Below are positions 1 to 7,917 of a stretch of 64,000 nucleotides of DNA, in pieces; the stretch's first letter is position 1; each line of letters starts with the position of its first letter. This DNA comes from Gemmatimonadota bacterium (GTDB taxonomy: Bacteria; Gemmatimonadota; Gemmatimonadetes; Gemmatimonadales; GWC2-71-9): NCBI GenBank assembly GCA_003222085.1, contig QHUK01000018.1, positions 46,014 to 110,013 on the forward strand, given 5' to 3'. Both the position numbers and the translations under genes were made by a program. The notes beneath the pieces are model-generated. The model worked only from the letters and a program-made list of their open reading frames with translations. It was not told the DNA's origin and searched no databases.

Positions 1-48
1 CGCGAGCCGGGCGAGCGCGTATTCGACCAGCATACGCGACTTGGATGA

Positions 49-186
49 GCTGGATGGGCTGCCGGAGATCCCGACCGCCGCCCGGCCGCGGCTCGAGTCA
101 TTCACATCGGCAAGATCCCGCAGCACCCGCAGACCGGCAAGCCCTTGGCGGCGTCCAGGCAGCGTTGCATCGTTGTGGCGCCGTGA
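49..186 (+). CDS. Possible C-terminal end of an upstream gene, entering from outside the window
   Basis: Reading frame 1 is open from base 49 to a TGA at 184-186 and has no start codon. It ends with a plausible tail, IHIGKIPQHPQTGKPLAA followed by about 11 more residues. Its TGA overlaps the GTG start of the next gene in a GTGA arrangement, the junction type this genome uses repeatedly (27.8-30.1 kb, 36.2 kb, 40.8 kb). Against it, the frame has a stop at 46-48, so it would need a frameshift to continue leftward out of the window. I do not recognise the family. Confidence 0.2.
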   Translation, partial: AGWAAGDPDRRPAAARVIHIGKIPQHPQTGKPLAASRQRCIVVAP

Positions 187-854
187 CGCCACCCATCCCC
201 GCCCGCTCGCCCCTGCGGCTCTCGCCGAGTGCCGTGGTGCTCGTGGCCGCGAACCTCGTCCCGCTCGCGGGCGTCCTGTTCTTCGGCTGGAGCGTGTTCG
301 CCACCCTGCTGCTCTTCTGGCTAGAGAACGTGATCGTGGGCGCGTTCAACGTCTTGCGCATGCTCGTCGCACAGCCGCAGATCGGCGCGATGTGGGCGGC
401 GAAGGTCTTCATGATCCCGTTCTTCACGTTCCACTACGGGATGTTCGTTACCGTTCACGGAATCTTCGTGCTCACGCTGTTCGGGGGAGGGGCTGTCGGC
501 CGGGGATTCCCCACGCCGACGACCTTCTGGCACGCGGTTCAGGCCGCCGGGATCGCCCCCGCCGCCTGGGGGCTGGTGTTGAGCCACGCGGTATCGTTCG
601 GGTTCAACTACATCGGGACCGGGCAATACAAGTCCGCGCTCGTTCCGGCGCTGATGTTTCGTCCGTATGGCCGCGTGATGGTGCTCCACGTCGTGATCCT
701 GGGCGGCGGCTTCCTCGTCGCTACACTCGGCTCACCGCTCCTCCCGCTCGCCCTGCTCGTCGTCCTCAAGACCGGGCTGGACCTGTTCGGGCATCTCCGG
801 GAGCACGCCGTGGCCGTCGCCACCCCCGCGCCCGATCTCTTCGGCCTGGTCTAG
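183..854 (+). CDS. DUF6498-type integral membrane protein
   Basis: A 223-residue hydrophobic protein of unknown function with about five or six predicted membrane segments. The early motif FWLENVIVGAFNVLRML and the later FFTFHYGMFVTVHG resemble the DUF6498 family, whose members carry a similar FWxENxxxGxFxxLR stretch. The GTG at 183 was chosen because residues upstream of it are Arg/Pro-rich and not membrane-like, and because it forms a GTGA overlap with a frame ending at 186. The last 123 bases overlap the convergent response regulator gene on the other strand. Function and substrate are unknown. Confidence 0.75.
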   Translation: MTPPIPARSPLRLSPSAVVLVAANLVPLAGVLFFGWSVFATLLLFWLENVIVGAFNVLRMLVAQPQIGAMWAAKVFMIPFFTFHYGMFVTVHGIFVLTLFGGGAVGRGFPTPTTFWHAVQAAGIAPAAWGLVLSHAVSFGFNYIGTGQYKSALVPALMFRPYGRVMVLHVVILGGGFLVATLGSPLLPLALLVVLKTGLDLFGHLREHAVAVATPAPDLFGLV

Positions 855-1202
855 GAGACCATCCAGCGAGAAGGGCTTGACGAGGAAATGCTCCGACTGG
901 AGGAACAGCCCCATGGCTTGCTGGCCGGGGCGCGCCTCCGCGCTGATGAGCATGAACCGGCCGCGGAGCTCCGGCCGGACCTCCAGCGCACGCTCCCACA
1001 GCCACAGGCCCCCACGCTCGGGCATGGTGAGATCCGTGATCACGGCGTCGAACCGCTGGCCGCGGACCGCCTCCAGCCCCTCGATCCCGTTCGTCGCCGT
1101 CGTGACCCGGCACCCCCGGCGGGCCAGCGAGCGGGCGATGGCCTCGCGCACTGCGGCGTGGTCTTCGACGACAAGGATCGACAGCGTGGTCGGCAATGCC
1201 AT
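732..1202 (-). CDS. Single-domain response regulator (CheY-like receiver)
   Basis: A stand-alone receiver domain of 156 residues. Visible hallmarks are the acidic pair in VVEDHAAVRE (around residues 11-20), the phospho-acceptor Asp57 in VITDLTMPERGG, Ser87 in ISAEA and Lys109 in FLVKPFS. There is no DNA-binding or enzymatic output domain, so it would act by protein-protein contact. The receiver fold should end near residue 125. The remaining, acidic 30 residues are encoded on the strand opposite the end of the DUF6498 gene, so the two genes converge with a 123-base overlap. A partner histidine kinase is not in the window. An ATAATA at 1222-1227 (TATTAT on the coding strand) could be its -10 element. 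Confidence 0.88.
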   Translation of the reverse strand: MALPTTLSILVVEDHAAVREAIARSLARRGCRVTTATNGIEGLEAVRGQRFDAVITDLTMPERGGLWLWERALEVRPELRGRFMLISAEARPGQQAMGLFLQSEHFLVKPFSLDGLLDQAEEIGRGGGDGHGVLPEMPEQVQPGLEDDEQGEREER

Positions 1203-1327
1203 GTGGTGTGGGCGCAGACGGATAATACTCCTAACTGCCGATACTGCACAGGCCGTTGCATCAAGCGTGCCCGCGCCGCCCGCGGGTCGCGTTTCCCCGG
1301 GTCGGCCCGGCGAGGTGGCAGCGCGCT

Positions 1328-2029
1328 TTACGCTGGGTGGCGTTGCGCGAGAGCTGGCGCGTTCGAGTGATACGCCGCGACCATCGCGTCCCGCATCAGC
1401 GTGAGGCTTCGGCGCGCGGCGTCCGTCACCGACTTCACAGACTCGCCTCGCTTCACGCAGTCCTTCACGATTTCGAGCGCGTGAACCGGATGCTCATCAT
1501 CGTACTTCGCGTGCTCCTCGAGCCACCATCGCCCCTTCGGCCCGATCTTGGTGTTGCGGCTGAGCCCGCGGAGCGCCTTCTCTGAGATCTTCTGCGCGAT
1601 ACCTTCGACCGCGTAGTTCGTCGCCGACACCGCCGCTCCGAGGGGCGCGGTTCGGCACATCTCGGTCAGGTAGCCATGGAACGCGCCCACGTTCGGGGCC
1701 ATCGGCTCCTGCACCTGAAAGCGCTCGGGCGGGACCCCGAACGCGGCACCCATGGCTCGCCACATCGCGTCGTGGCGTCGCTCGACCCGAATGTTGTCTT
1801 GGAAGAACTCGCGGCCAACCCCAAGGCAGCGGTCGAGCAGGCATTGGAGCCATTGCGGAAAGTCACGGACCACGGGATAGAAGGCAACCAGGAAGTCTTG
1901 GATCCTATCGGCCTGCAACCGGTTTTCGGCGGCGTCCTCGATCACTGGCGTGTCGAGGATCGCCCGTTGAATCGGGTCGAGGGTCGCATTTAGGGACGCA
2001 ACCCAGCTGGGGTGCGGGGTGACTTGCAC
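1328..2029 (-). CDS. Iron-containing redox enzyme, haem-oxygenase-like fold (HDO/CADD/PqqC-like)
   Basis: A 233-residue alpha-helical protein. The segment LEEHAKYDDEHPVHALEI near residues 170-190 and an earlier ERRHDAMWRAMG segment give the Glu/His/Asp-His ligand pattern of haem-oxygenase-like diiron oxidases and oxygenases (CADD, UndA, PqqC relatives). The family includes oxidative decarboxylases and a self-sacrificing p-aminobenzoate synthase, so the substrate cannot be assigned. The start is GTG at 2029, fixed by a strong ribosome-binding site (GGAGG core at 2034-2040 on the opposite strand) about six bases upstream. The gene stands alone; the upstream region is the repeat array at 2.22-2.36 kb. 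Confidence 0.75.
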   Translation of the reverse strand: MQVTPHPSWVASLNATLDPIQRAILDTPVIEDAAENRLQADRIQDFLVAFYPVVRDFPQWLQCLLDRCLGVGREFFQDNIRVERRHDAMWRAMGAAFGVPPERFQVQEPMAPNVGAFHGYLTEMCRTAPLGAAVSATNYAVEGIAQKISEKALRGLSRNTKIGPKGRWWLEEHAKYDDEHPVHALEIVKDCVKRGESVKSVTDAARRSLTLMRDAMVAAYHSNAPALAQRHPA

Positions 2030-2218
2030 TGGTCTCCTCCTTTCAGGGCAGACCGGGCGGGTCTAGGCACCGACCGACCGCTCCGCGCTAAACGCATGCC
2101 ACCGGCGTTCCCGCACTCGGCCTCAGGCGAGCGTTGCGCACGCGCCACGACGCCACGGGGGTCGAGTCTGGGGCGAGGGCCGGTTGAACACGGGCGGCGC
2201 TTCCTGTGCACGCTCGTA

Positions 2219-2355
2219 GTCGCGCAACAACGTCGAACGGAACCGTAGGACAGCTGCCCACGATTCCGTTCGACGTTTTCAAGACGTTTTCGCGACGTTG
2301 TCGCGACGTTTCTGCGTGACGTCTTTGCGGGACGCTTTTGCTCGACGTCTTTTTT
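2219..2355. repeat. Palindrome with long tandem right arm (GACGTTTTCGC-type units)
   Basis: A perfect 14-bp inverted repeat (2229-2242 with 2264-2277) encloses a 21-base spacer. The right arm continues as tandem units that all begin GACG: 11-base units at 2272, 2283 and 2294, then 13-base units at 2305, 2318 and 2331, and a partial one at 2344. The 13-base version (for example GACGTCTTTGCGG) matches the unit of the array at 32.82-32.97 kb. No coding capacity is visible. It belongs to the window-wide family of tandem-armed palindromes. Confidence 0.8.
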
Positions 2356-2361
2356 CTGTTA

Positions 2362-2405
2362 TGGGCCTGAGTGGAGTTGAACCACTGACCTCACGCTTAT
2401 CAGGC
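2362..2405 (-). repeat. tRNA-Ile(GAT) 3' fragment, distal attachment site (att)
   Basis: These 44 bases are identical to 5370-5413, the 3' part of the intact tRNA-Ile gene from the anticodon loop through the T arm and acceptor strand to the discriminator base. They are on the same strand as the tRNA. The 5' half is missing, so this is not a functional tRNA. The arrangement, an intact tRNA followed downstream by a displaced copy of its 3' end, is the footprint left by a tyrosine-recombinase-type integration. Confidence 0.88.
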
Positions 2406-2845
2406 CAAAATACCCATCGCCCACCGACACCGGCTAACGATAATTCAAGCACTTAGCACCTGAGCCGCTCGCTGGCGCGGTGAAAAGTGCCTGGCGCGGG
2501 CACCACTCTTGACACCAGTCCGCAAAACGCCCCTGCAGCGGAAAGTCTCCTGATCGAGCAGCAGCGAACGCCCTGCTTCGCCAGTTGTTCGCTCGGGTCG
2601 TCGTCGATTATCTCGGACCAACACACAGGTCCTGAGGCTCGAGTGGAGGCAGGGTGGAGGGAGTTTGGTTACTTACGGAATGAAATCGGCAGCCAGAAGA
2701 GGGCGTGAGCAGGTGCCTCACGCCCCCTGGACAGCTGTCGAGATACGGGAATTCGAGTCCGCATGACCCCCTCCGTCAAAGGGTCGAGCGTGAGACGAGC
2801 GACGCTTCGGCCGCGAACATTCTCCGACCGTCTACGAGCCATCAG
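2406..2845. other. Non-coding stretch at the left end of the island
   Basis: About 440 bases between the tRNA fragment and the beta-propeller gene. Short open frames occur (for example 2487-2708 on the plus strand), but none has a recognisable product or a convincing ribosome-binding site. I see no repeat or RNA signature here. Confidence 0.5.
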
Positions 2846-3949
2846 CTAGCGTGGCACGATGCGCATCTCCCATTCGGGAACGAAATCGCCGAACCCGCCG
2901 GCGTGGGTGAGCTGGGTCACCCCCGTACCGTCAGCATTCATGACGAAGATTTGGAAGGCGCCGTCGCGGTTGCTATGAAACGCGAGATGCGTCCCGTTAG
3001 GCGACCATCTGGGAAACCCGTCGAAGACGCCGGCGCCGTGGTGAGTCAGCGCGGTCACCGCGGTGCCGTTCGCGTTCATGACGAAGATCTCGAAGTCGCC
3101 GTCGCGGTTGCTTGAGAACGCCAACTCCCTGCCGTCAGGCGACCACGCGGGGTCAATGTCGACGACGTTAGCGACGCCGGCGGTGTTCGTTAGCTGGGTC
3201 ACGCCGGTCCCGTCCGGGTGCATGGTGAAGATCGCAAAGGAGCCGTTGCGGTCGCTGTTGAACGTGATCTGCTTGCCATCGGGCGACCAGACGGGGCCAT
3301 AATCGTTGAAGGTGTTGTGGGTGAGCTGGGTCTCGCCGGTTCCGTCCGCGTCCATGGTGAAGATCTCGTTGTCGCCGTCGCGGTCGCTATAGAACGCGAT
3401 CTGCTGGCCGTTGGGCGACCAGGCGGGGGCGAAATTGTTGAAGGCGTTGTGGGTGAGCTGGATCAAACCGGTGCCGTCGACATTCATGACGAAGATCTGG
3501 CCGACGCCGTCGCGGGTGCTATGGAACGCGATATGCTGGCCGTCAGGCGACCAGGCGGGGGCGAAATTGTTGAAGGCGTTGTGGGTGAGCTGGATCAAAC
3601 CGGTGCCGTCGACATTCATGACGAAGATCTGGCCGACGCCGTCGCGGGTGCTATGGAACGCGATATGCTGGCCGTCAGGCGACCAGTTGGGGTTGCCACC
3701 GTTGAAAGGGCTGTGGGTGAGTTGGGTCAAGCCGGTCCCATCTGCGTTCATGATGGAGATCTCGCTGTTCCCGTTGCCGTCGTCGCCGGAGAACGTGATC
3801 GTCCCGTTGAGGCCGGCTCCCGGAACGTTGCTGAAAAGCGGTCCGCCGACCGCCGATCTGACAGGCGCTGCGGGCTCGCCGCACGCACCGAAAAAGAGCC
3901 CGACGGCGAGGGTGGACAGCAGGCGGAAAATGGAAATTCGAGTGGGCAC
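2846..3949 (-). CDS. Secreted TolB-like beta-propeller (PD40 repeats) protein
   Basis: A 367-residue exported protein made almost entirely of TolB/WD40-like PD40 repeats: six to seven copies of a unit of about 44 residues of the type NADGTGxTQLT...PxWSPDGxxIAFxSxRDG. The N-terminus (residues 1-22) is a signal peptide ending LFFGACG, a possible but imperfect lipobox, so it may be a lipoprotein. Two adjacent repeats are identical even at the DNA level (see 3416-3679). Such propellers act as periplasmic or surface scaffolds; no enzymatic motif is seen and there is no tol-pal operon around it. It is the largest gene of the tRNA-Ile island and has no partner there. Confidence 0.85.
   Translation of the reverse strand: MPTRISIFRLLSTLAVGLFFGACGEPAAPVRSAVGGPLFSNVPGAGLNGTITFSGDDGNGNSEISIMNADGTGLTQLTHSPFNGGNPNWSPDGQHIAFHSTRDGVGQIFVMNVDGTGLIQLTHNAFNNFAPAWSPDGQHIAFHSTRDGVGQIFVMNVDGTGLIQLTHNAFNNFAPAWSPNGQQIAFYSDRDGDNEIFTMDADGTGETQLTHNTFNDYGPVWSPDGKQITFNSDRNGSFAIFTMHPDGTGVTQLTNTAGVANVVDIDPAWSPDGRELAFSSNRDGDFEIFVMNANGTAVTALTHHGAGVFDGFPRWSPNGTHLAFHSNRDGAFQIFVMNADGTGVTQLTHAGGFGDFVPEWEMRIVPR
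3416..3679. repeat. Perfect 132-bp tandem duplication inside the beta-propeller gene
   Basis: Bases 3416-3547 and 3548-3679 are identical base for base. Each copy encodes one complete 44-residue PD40 blade, so the reading frame is kept. Neighbouring blades differ at many positions, so this duplication is recent. Confidence 0.9.
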
Positions 3950-4165
3950 GGTCGCCTCCAGCTAAGTGGACGCTCTGACGAAGTAGGGCATCCTTAGCGA
4001 GGCGGAGAATCGCCGTGCGCCGGACGGCGTGAATCTACACTCCAGCGGCGATTCGGCAACCTGACGGCCTCGTGTTTGGGACCGATTATGCGCGACCTAA
4101 CTGGTCCTTAGACTGCAACCCGGACTCCGCCAAGATTTTGCCGAAGCCGACCGCACATCGTCATG
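3950..4165. other. Intergenic region in the island
   Basis: About 216 bases upstream of the beta-propeller gene and downstream of the small membrane protein gene. It should hold the promoter of the propeller gene on the minus strand. No gene, RNA or clear promoter hexamer pair is evident. Confidence 0.35.
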
Positions 4166-4435
4166 TTAGGCCACGATCGCTGGCCGTTTCGACGACTCTC
4201 CGCGAAGGCGCCGGACCGCACGCACAATGAGAACAGGTATGGCTGGTACCAGCACGAGACACAATAGGATGGCAATGTTGTAAATGACCGTGGATCTCAG
4301 GTAGAAAGAATCAATTGCGAAGAAGACAGCCCCGGTCACAGCGAGCAATGGCCACACGCGTCTGCGCGGCAAAGTACCCATGAGCATGACTAGACCTGAC
4401 CCGAACGCAGCGTAATTGAGCGTGGTGAGAAACAT
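4166..4435 (-). CDS. Small hypothetical membrane protein, possibly truncated
   Basis: Eighty-nine residues with about three hydrophobic segments (roughly residues 8-22, 28-42 and 51-72) and a basic C-terminus, RAVRRLRGESSKR. The ATG at 4435 is the first start whose product looks like protein; the same frame upstream is Arg-rich noise and there is no good ribosome-binding site. It may therefore be the C-terminal remnant of a larger membrane protein that lost its 5' end. No family recognised. It lies inside the tRNA-Ile island. Confidence 0.4.
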   Translation of the reverse strand: MFLTTLNYAAFGSGLVMLMGTLPRRRVWPLLAVTGAVFFAIDSFYLRSTVIYNIAILLCLVLVPAIPVLIVRAVRRLRGESSKRPAIVA

Positions 4436-4608
4436 CAGCCGTGCTTGGGTCGCGGGCAGCACTCTTGCGCCAACATAACCGGCCGAGCACCGCGAACGGC
4501 CGGTGCGGGAGTGGGTGAAGGCGCTGCGGGCGGCATAGACCCGAGCCCCATCGCACGAACACGCGCCTCCCAGAGCACCGGGGGGCGCGTTCTCGTATCT
4601 TGTTGCCG

Positions 4609-5313
4609 ATGAAGCGGCGGCCGCCAGCCGTTCACGTCGCAGACAGCGACACGTTCGAGCTACGCGAGGAGGCCGTGGTGCGCGGGCTAGTCCCTCTCGC
4701 ACATGTCTACTACAGCGTGGCACTGCGTGCTGCACACCAGGGCGTAGCGTTCGATGCCGGCCCGGTCGAGTGGAACAGGGCACCATACATCGCCGTGTTC
4801 TTTGCCTTCGCCGCCGCCGAGGCGTACCTACCCGAGTTGCATCGGAGCCCCACCGCAACACAAGCACAGGGTCTGGACAAGACCAAACTGAAGCCGGCTA
4901 TCACGCCATGGAAAGCCCAGAAGGCGCTGGAGGTAGCCTATGCGGCCGGGGAACCCAACGCGGGCTCGCTCGACTGGTACAAGGGCCTGCGTTGTCTGCG
5001 GATTCTGCGAAATGAACTCGTGCACTTCAAAGCCCAGGCACACCGCCTCGATGAGTGGCCGCCGAGGCTTCTGAAGGCCGACTGTCGGTCGGTCGGTCGT
5101 TCAAGGTTGGGTGGCCGGTGCGCACGACTGGTCATCTCAACTACTTGTGCGCCCGGTCGCGGTGTGGGCGTGTCAGACTGTGCGGCTCGCCATCGAAGCG
5201 CTACACAGTCGTGTCGGGGGACTGCACCCGTGGTCTGCGGCGATACCACTGGCCCAGCGCTGGCGAGAAGTCGTCTGACACTATCTCTGACACTGACCGC
5301 AGGCCTAACCTGA
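4609..5313 (+). CDS. Hypothetical protein with RNxxxH motif (HEPN-like), apparently frameshifted at a GTCG repeat
   Basis: The first 155 or so residues look like real protein, with helices such as YIAVFFAFAAAEAYLPEL and the motif RNELVH near residue 145. An RxxxxH motif is typical of HEPN nucleases and nucleotidyltransferase partners, but the similarity is weak and the family is a guess. After the (GTCG)4 tract at 5084-5099 this frame becomes Arg/Ser-rich and unprotein-like until 5313. The plus-one frame instead reads a plausible C-terminus (WACQTVRLAIEALHSRVGG) to a TGA at 5276-5278. Removing one GTCG unit would join the two. The ATG at 4609 was chosen over a TTG at 4600. Confidence 0.45.
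   Translation: MKRRPPAVHVADSDTFELREEAVVRGLVPLAHVYYSVALRAAHQGVAFDAGPVEWNRAPYIAVFFAFAAAEAYLPELHRSPTATQAQGLDKTKLKPAITPWKAQKALEVAYAAGEPNAGSLDWYKGLRCLRILRNELVHFKAQAHRLDEWPPRLLKADCRSVGRSRLGGRCARLVISTTCAPGRGVGVSDCAARHRSATQSCRGTAPVVCGDTTGPALARSRLTLSLTLTAGLT
5084..5099. repeat. Tetranucleotide tract (GTCG)4 at the apparent frameshift point
   Basis: Four perfect tandem GTCG units. Loss of one unit (or gain of two) would place the upstream 4609 frame in register with the plausible downstream frame ending at 5278. This is the arithmetic expected of a slipped-strand switch. Confidence 0.6.
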
Positions 5314-5320
5314 CACTGCG

Positions 5321-5360
5321 AAGCCCCGGCAACCGCGTAACCGGTTACCGGGGCTTCTGT
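5321..5360 (+). terminator. Hairpin terminator at the right end of the island
   Basis: A 9-bp perfect stem (AAGCCCCGG at 5321-5329 with CCGGGGCTT at 5348-5356) is followed by CTGTTT. The loop holds a second small palindrome, TAACCGGTTA. It lies downstream of the plus-strand hypothetical gene and directly before the tRNA-Ile 3' end, so it would stop transcripts leaving the island from running antisense into the tRNA. Confidence 0.6.
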
Positions 5361-5369
5361 TTGACGTAG

Positions 5370-5443
<74 letters not shown>

Positions 5444-5477
5444 GGCCACTCCGCATCACACCACCCCGTTACCAGTC

Positions 5478-5552
5478 GCAAAGACGCCAAGTCGCCAAGG
5501 AATCGAACGCTCAGGACATCCTCTTGCAACATGGCGTCTTGGCGTCTTGCAA
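5478..5552. repeat. Palindrome with 8-base-unit arms (GGCGTCTT type)
   Basis: Left arm 5478-5498 (CGCAAAGACGCCAAGTCGCC) and right arm 5531-5552 (TGGCGTCTTGGCGTCTTGC) are near-complementary with one mismatch and one indel, around a 32-base spacer. The arms are tandem 8-base units. It lies between tRNA-Ile and the 3' end of the acidic protein gene. Confidence 0.7.
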
Positions 5553-5562
5553 CCATCTTTTC

Positions 5563-5817
5563 TCACTCCCAGTCCCGCCGCGGCCCTTTCCGCGGCCGGA
5601 ACTCCTCGTCCTCCTCGTCGTCGAACTCGTCGTCCAGGTCGTCGTACTCGTCGAGATCGTCCAGGTCCTCCTCGTCCAGCTCGTCCTCGTCCAGCTCGTC
5701 GTCGAAGTCCTCGTCCAGGTCCTTGTCCTCTTCGAAGTCTCCGAACTGCTCGTCGCCGAGACCGTCGCCGCGACGCTTGAGCGACCAGTCCGACGTCTCA
5801 CGGGACAACATTGTCAC
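5563..5817 (-). CDS. Small, extremely acidic hypothetical protein
   Basis: Eighty-four residues. Residues 28-70 are almost uninterrupted Asp/Glu with Leu, Phe and Tyr at intervals, followed by a basic RPRKGPRR tail. The N-terminus (MTMLSRETSDWSLKRRGDGLG) is not low-complexity. It probably forms a disordered polyanion, as in nucleic-acid mimics or chaperone tails, but no family is recognised. It follows typA on the same strand after 59 bases and may be cotranscribed. The simple GTC-rich repeats that encode the acidic run could also make this a chance frame. Confidence 0.5.
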   Translation of the reverse strand: MTMLSRETSDWSLKRRGDGLGDEQFGDFEEDKDLDEDFDDELDEDELDEEDLDDLDEYDDLDDEFDDEEDEEFRPRKGPRRDWE

Positions 5818-5876
5818 CCCCAGCTAGGGTTGTGGTTGTGGTGTGAGCGAGCTATCCGATTCTCCCCCCCGCCGTG

Positions 5877-7724
5877 CTACGACTCCTCAGCCGATCGCGC
5901 GTTCCGCGCCAGCTTGCGACGCTCCGTGGCCCCTAGCGCGCGCTTGCGCAGCCGGATGGACGACGGCGTGACCTCGATCAGCTCGTCGTCCTCGATGTAC
6001 TCGAGCGCCAGCTCCAGCGTCACCTGACGCGGCGGCTCCAGGATGATCATCTCGTCCGACGCCGTCGTCCGCATGTTCGTGAGTTTCTTTTCCTTGGAGG
6101 GGTTCACGTCCATGTCCCCCACTCGCGCGTTCTCGCCCACGACCATGCCCTCGTACACCGGATCCCCCGGTTTGACGAACATCGTCCCGCGCTCCTGCAA
6201 ATTGAAGAGCGCGTACCCAACCGCCACGCCCTCCCGGTCCGCCACCAGTACCCCCCGGCTCCGCCCCTGTAACGGCCCCGCCCAGGGGCCGTAGTCGAAG
6301 AAACGGTGGTGCATGATCCCCGTCCCCCGGGTGTCCGTCAAGAACTCCGAGCGGTACCCGAGCAGCCCTCGGGCCGGAATCTTGAAGCGCATCCGCACCG
6401 TTCCCACCCCCGGATTCCGCATGTCCAGGAGCTCCGCCCGGCGGGGGCCCAGCTTCTCCATCACCACCCCCAGATACCCCTCGGGGCAGTCGATCATCAG
6501 CTCCTCGTACGGCTCCAGCCGCTCCCCGTTCGGCCCCTCCCGCGGAATGATCCGCGGCCGGCTCACCTGGAACTCGAACCCCTCCCGCCGCATCGTCTCC
6601 ATCAAAATGCCGAGGTGCAGCTCTCCCCGGCCCGACACGGTGAACGTCTGGGGGTCGTCCGTTTCCTCCACCCGCAGGGCCACGTTCTTCTCGAGCTCCC
6701 GAAACAGCCGATCGCGCAGCTGCCGGCCCGTCACGAACTTCCCTTCCCGTCCCGCGAACGGCGAGTCGTTCACCTTGAAGTCCACGGAGATCGTGGGCTC
6801 CTCCACCGCGATGCCCGTGAGCCGCTCCAAATAGTCGGGGGCCGTCACCGTCTTGCCGATCTCGACGCCCACGAGGCCCGCCAGCGCCACGATGTCGCCG
6901 GCCGAGGCTTCCTGTACCTCGACCCGCTCCAGCCCGTCGAACGAAAACAGCTTCACCACGCGTGCCTGCTCGTACGACCCATCTCCCAGAGGACCGGGCT
7001 CGCCCAGAGGAAGTAACGCAACGGTCTCGCCGACCCGTACGTGCCCCCGCTCGATGCGGCCGATCGCGATCCGGCCCAGATAAGAGGAATAGTCGAGCGT
7101 CGAGACAAGCATCTGAAACGGTCCGTCGGGGTCGGCCCGCGGCGCCGGGATCGTGTCCAAGATCGTCTGGAACAACGGGTTGAGATCCGTTCCCGGCGAC
7201 TTGAGGTCGAGCGTGGCGGTGCCCGCGCGGCTCGACGTATAAAGGAAAGGACAGTTGAACTGCTCCGGCGTCGCCTCGAGGTCCAGGAACAGCTCCAGCA
7301 CCTCATCGTGTACCCGAAGCGGCTCGGCGTCCTGGCGGTCGATCTTGTTGACCAGCACGATCGGCTTCAGGCCGAGCGCCAGCGCCTTCCCCGCCACGAA
7401 CTTGGTCTGCGGCATCGGGCCCTCGGCGGCATCCACGAGCAGCAGGAAACCGTCGACCATACGGAGAATACGCTCCACCTCGCCGCCGAAGTCGGCGTGT
7501 CCGGGGGTGTCCACGATGTTGATCTTGGTGTCGCCCCAGTGCACCGCGGTGTTCTTCGACAGGATCGTAATCCCACGCTCGCGCTCCAGCGGGTTGGAGT
7601 CCATGACCCGCTCGTTCACCTGCTGGTTGGCGCGGAACACGCCCGCCTGGCGGAGCATCTGGTCCACCAGCGTGGTTTTCCCATGGTCCACGTGCGCGAT
7701 GATGGCGATGTTGCGGATCTGCAA
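5877..7724 (-). CDS. typA: Ribosome-associated GTPase TypA/BipA
   Basis: A 615-residue translational GTPase, the usual TypA length. The G domain begins at the N-terminus with AHVDHGKTTLVDQML (P loop), RERGITI (switch I), DTPGHADFGGEVERI (G3) and NKIDRQDAEP (G4). It is followed by the EF-Tu-like beta barrel, EF-G-like domains and the TypA-specific C-terminal domain (MNPSKEKKLTNMRTT-type region, here DVNPSKEKKLTNMRT). TypA binds 70S ribosomes at the EF-G site and is needed for ribosome assembly and stress growth. The start is TTG at 7724, where alignment with the family begins (MQIRNIAIIAH). A good promoter lies upstream. Confidence 0.97.
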   Translation of the reverse strand: MQIRNIAIIAHVDHGKTTLVDQMLRQAGVFRANQQVNERVMDSNPLERERGITILSKNTAVHWGDTKINIVDTPGHADFGGEVERILRMVDGFLLLVDAAEGPMPQTKFVAGKALALGLKPIVLVNKIDRQDAEPLRVHDEVLELFLDLEATPEQFNCPFLYTSSRAGTATLDLKSPGTDLNPLFQTILDTIPAPRADPDGPFQMLVSTLDYSSYLGRIAIGRIERGHVRVGETVALLPLGEPGPLGDGSYEQARVVKLFSFDGLERVEVQEASAGDIVALAGLVGVEIGKTVTAPDYLERLTGIAVEEPTISVDFKVNDSPFAGREGKFVTGRQLRDRLFRELEKNVALRVEETDDPQTFTVSGRGELHLGILMETMRREGFEFQVSRPRIIPREGPNGERLEPYEELMIDCPEGYLGVVMEKLGPRRAELLDMRNPGVGTVRMRFKIPARGLLGYRSEFLTDTRGTGIMHHRFFDYGPWAGPLQGRSRGVLVADREGVAVGYALFNLQERGTMFVKPGDPVYEGMVVGENARVGDMDVNPSKEKKLTNMRTTASDEMIILEPPRQVTLELALEYIEDDELIEVTPSSIRLRKRALGATERRKLARNARSAEES

Positions 7725-7775
7725 GGAGCTAGGTCCTGACGGTGTCGATGTGAGGGCGCAGTCTGTGAGGGGCGC

Positions 7776-7804
7776 AGTATAGGAGGGGGGTCTCGAAAAG
7801 ACAA
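7776..7804 (-). promoter_or_regulatory. Sigma-70-type promoter of typA
   Basis: On the minus strand, a -35 TTGTCT (7799-7804) and a -10 TATACT (7776-7781) are separated by exactly 17 bases. This predicts a transcript start near 7769 and a leader of about 45 bases before the typA start. Confidence 0.6.
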
Positions 7805-7822
7805 GCGGGCTGGATCACACAA

Positions 7823-7917
7823 ACGTGGGTACGTGGTGAGTGGTGCGTGGTTATCCTCGGTGCGGAGCCAGCCTCGCCACGCGAAGTAAACCACGTACCA
7901 CGCACCACGCAGTTATT
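7823..7917. repeat. Palindrome with GTGGTGC-type arms, supplying the CDF gene stop
   Basis: Left arm 7823-7853 and right arm 7887-7915 are imperfect inverted arrays of 7-8-base units of the type ACGTGGTG/CGTGGTT. The spacer itself holds a small GC hairpin. The TAA stop of the cation exporter gene (7913-7915) is formed by the outer edge of the right arm. It separates the exporter gene from typA and could work as a terminator. Confidence 0.7.

Noticed and set aside
2487..2708. Plus-strand open frame of 73 codons in the island
   Set aside because: No ribosome-binding site, no protein-like composition, no recognised family.
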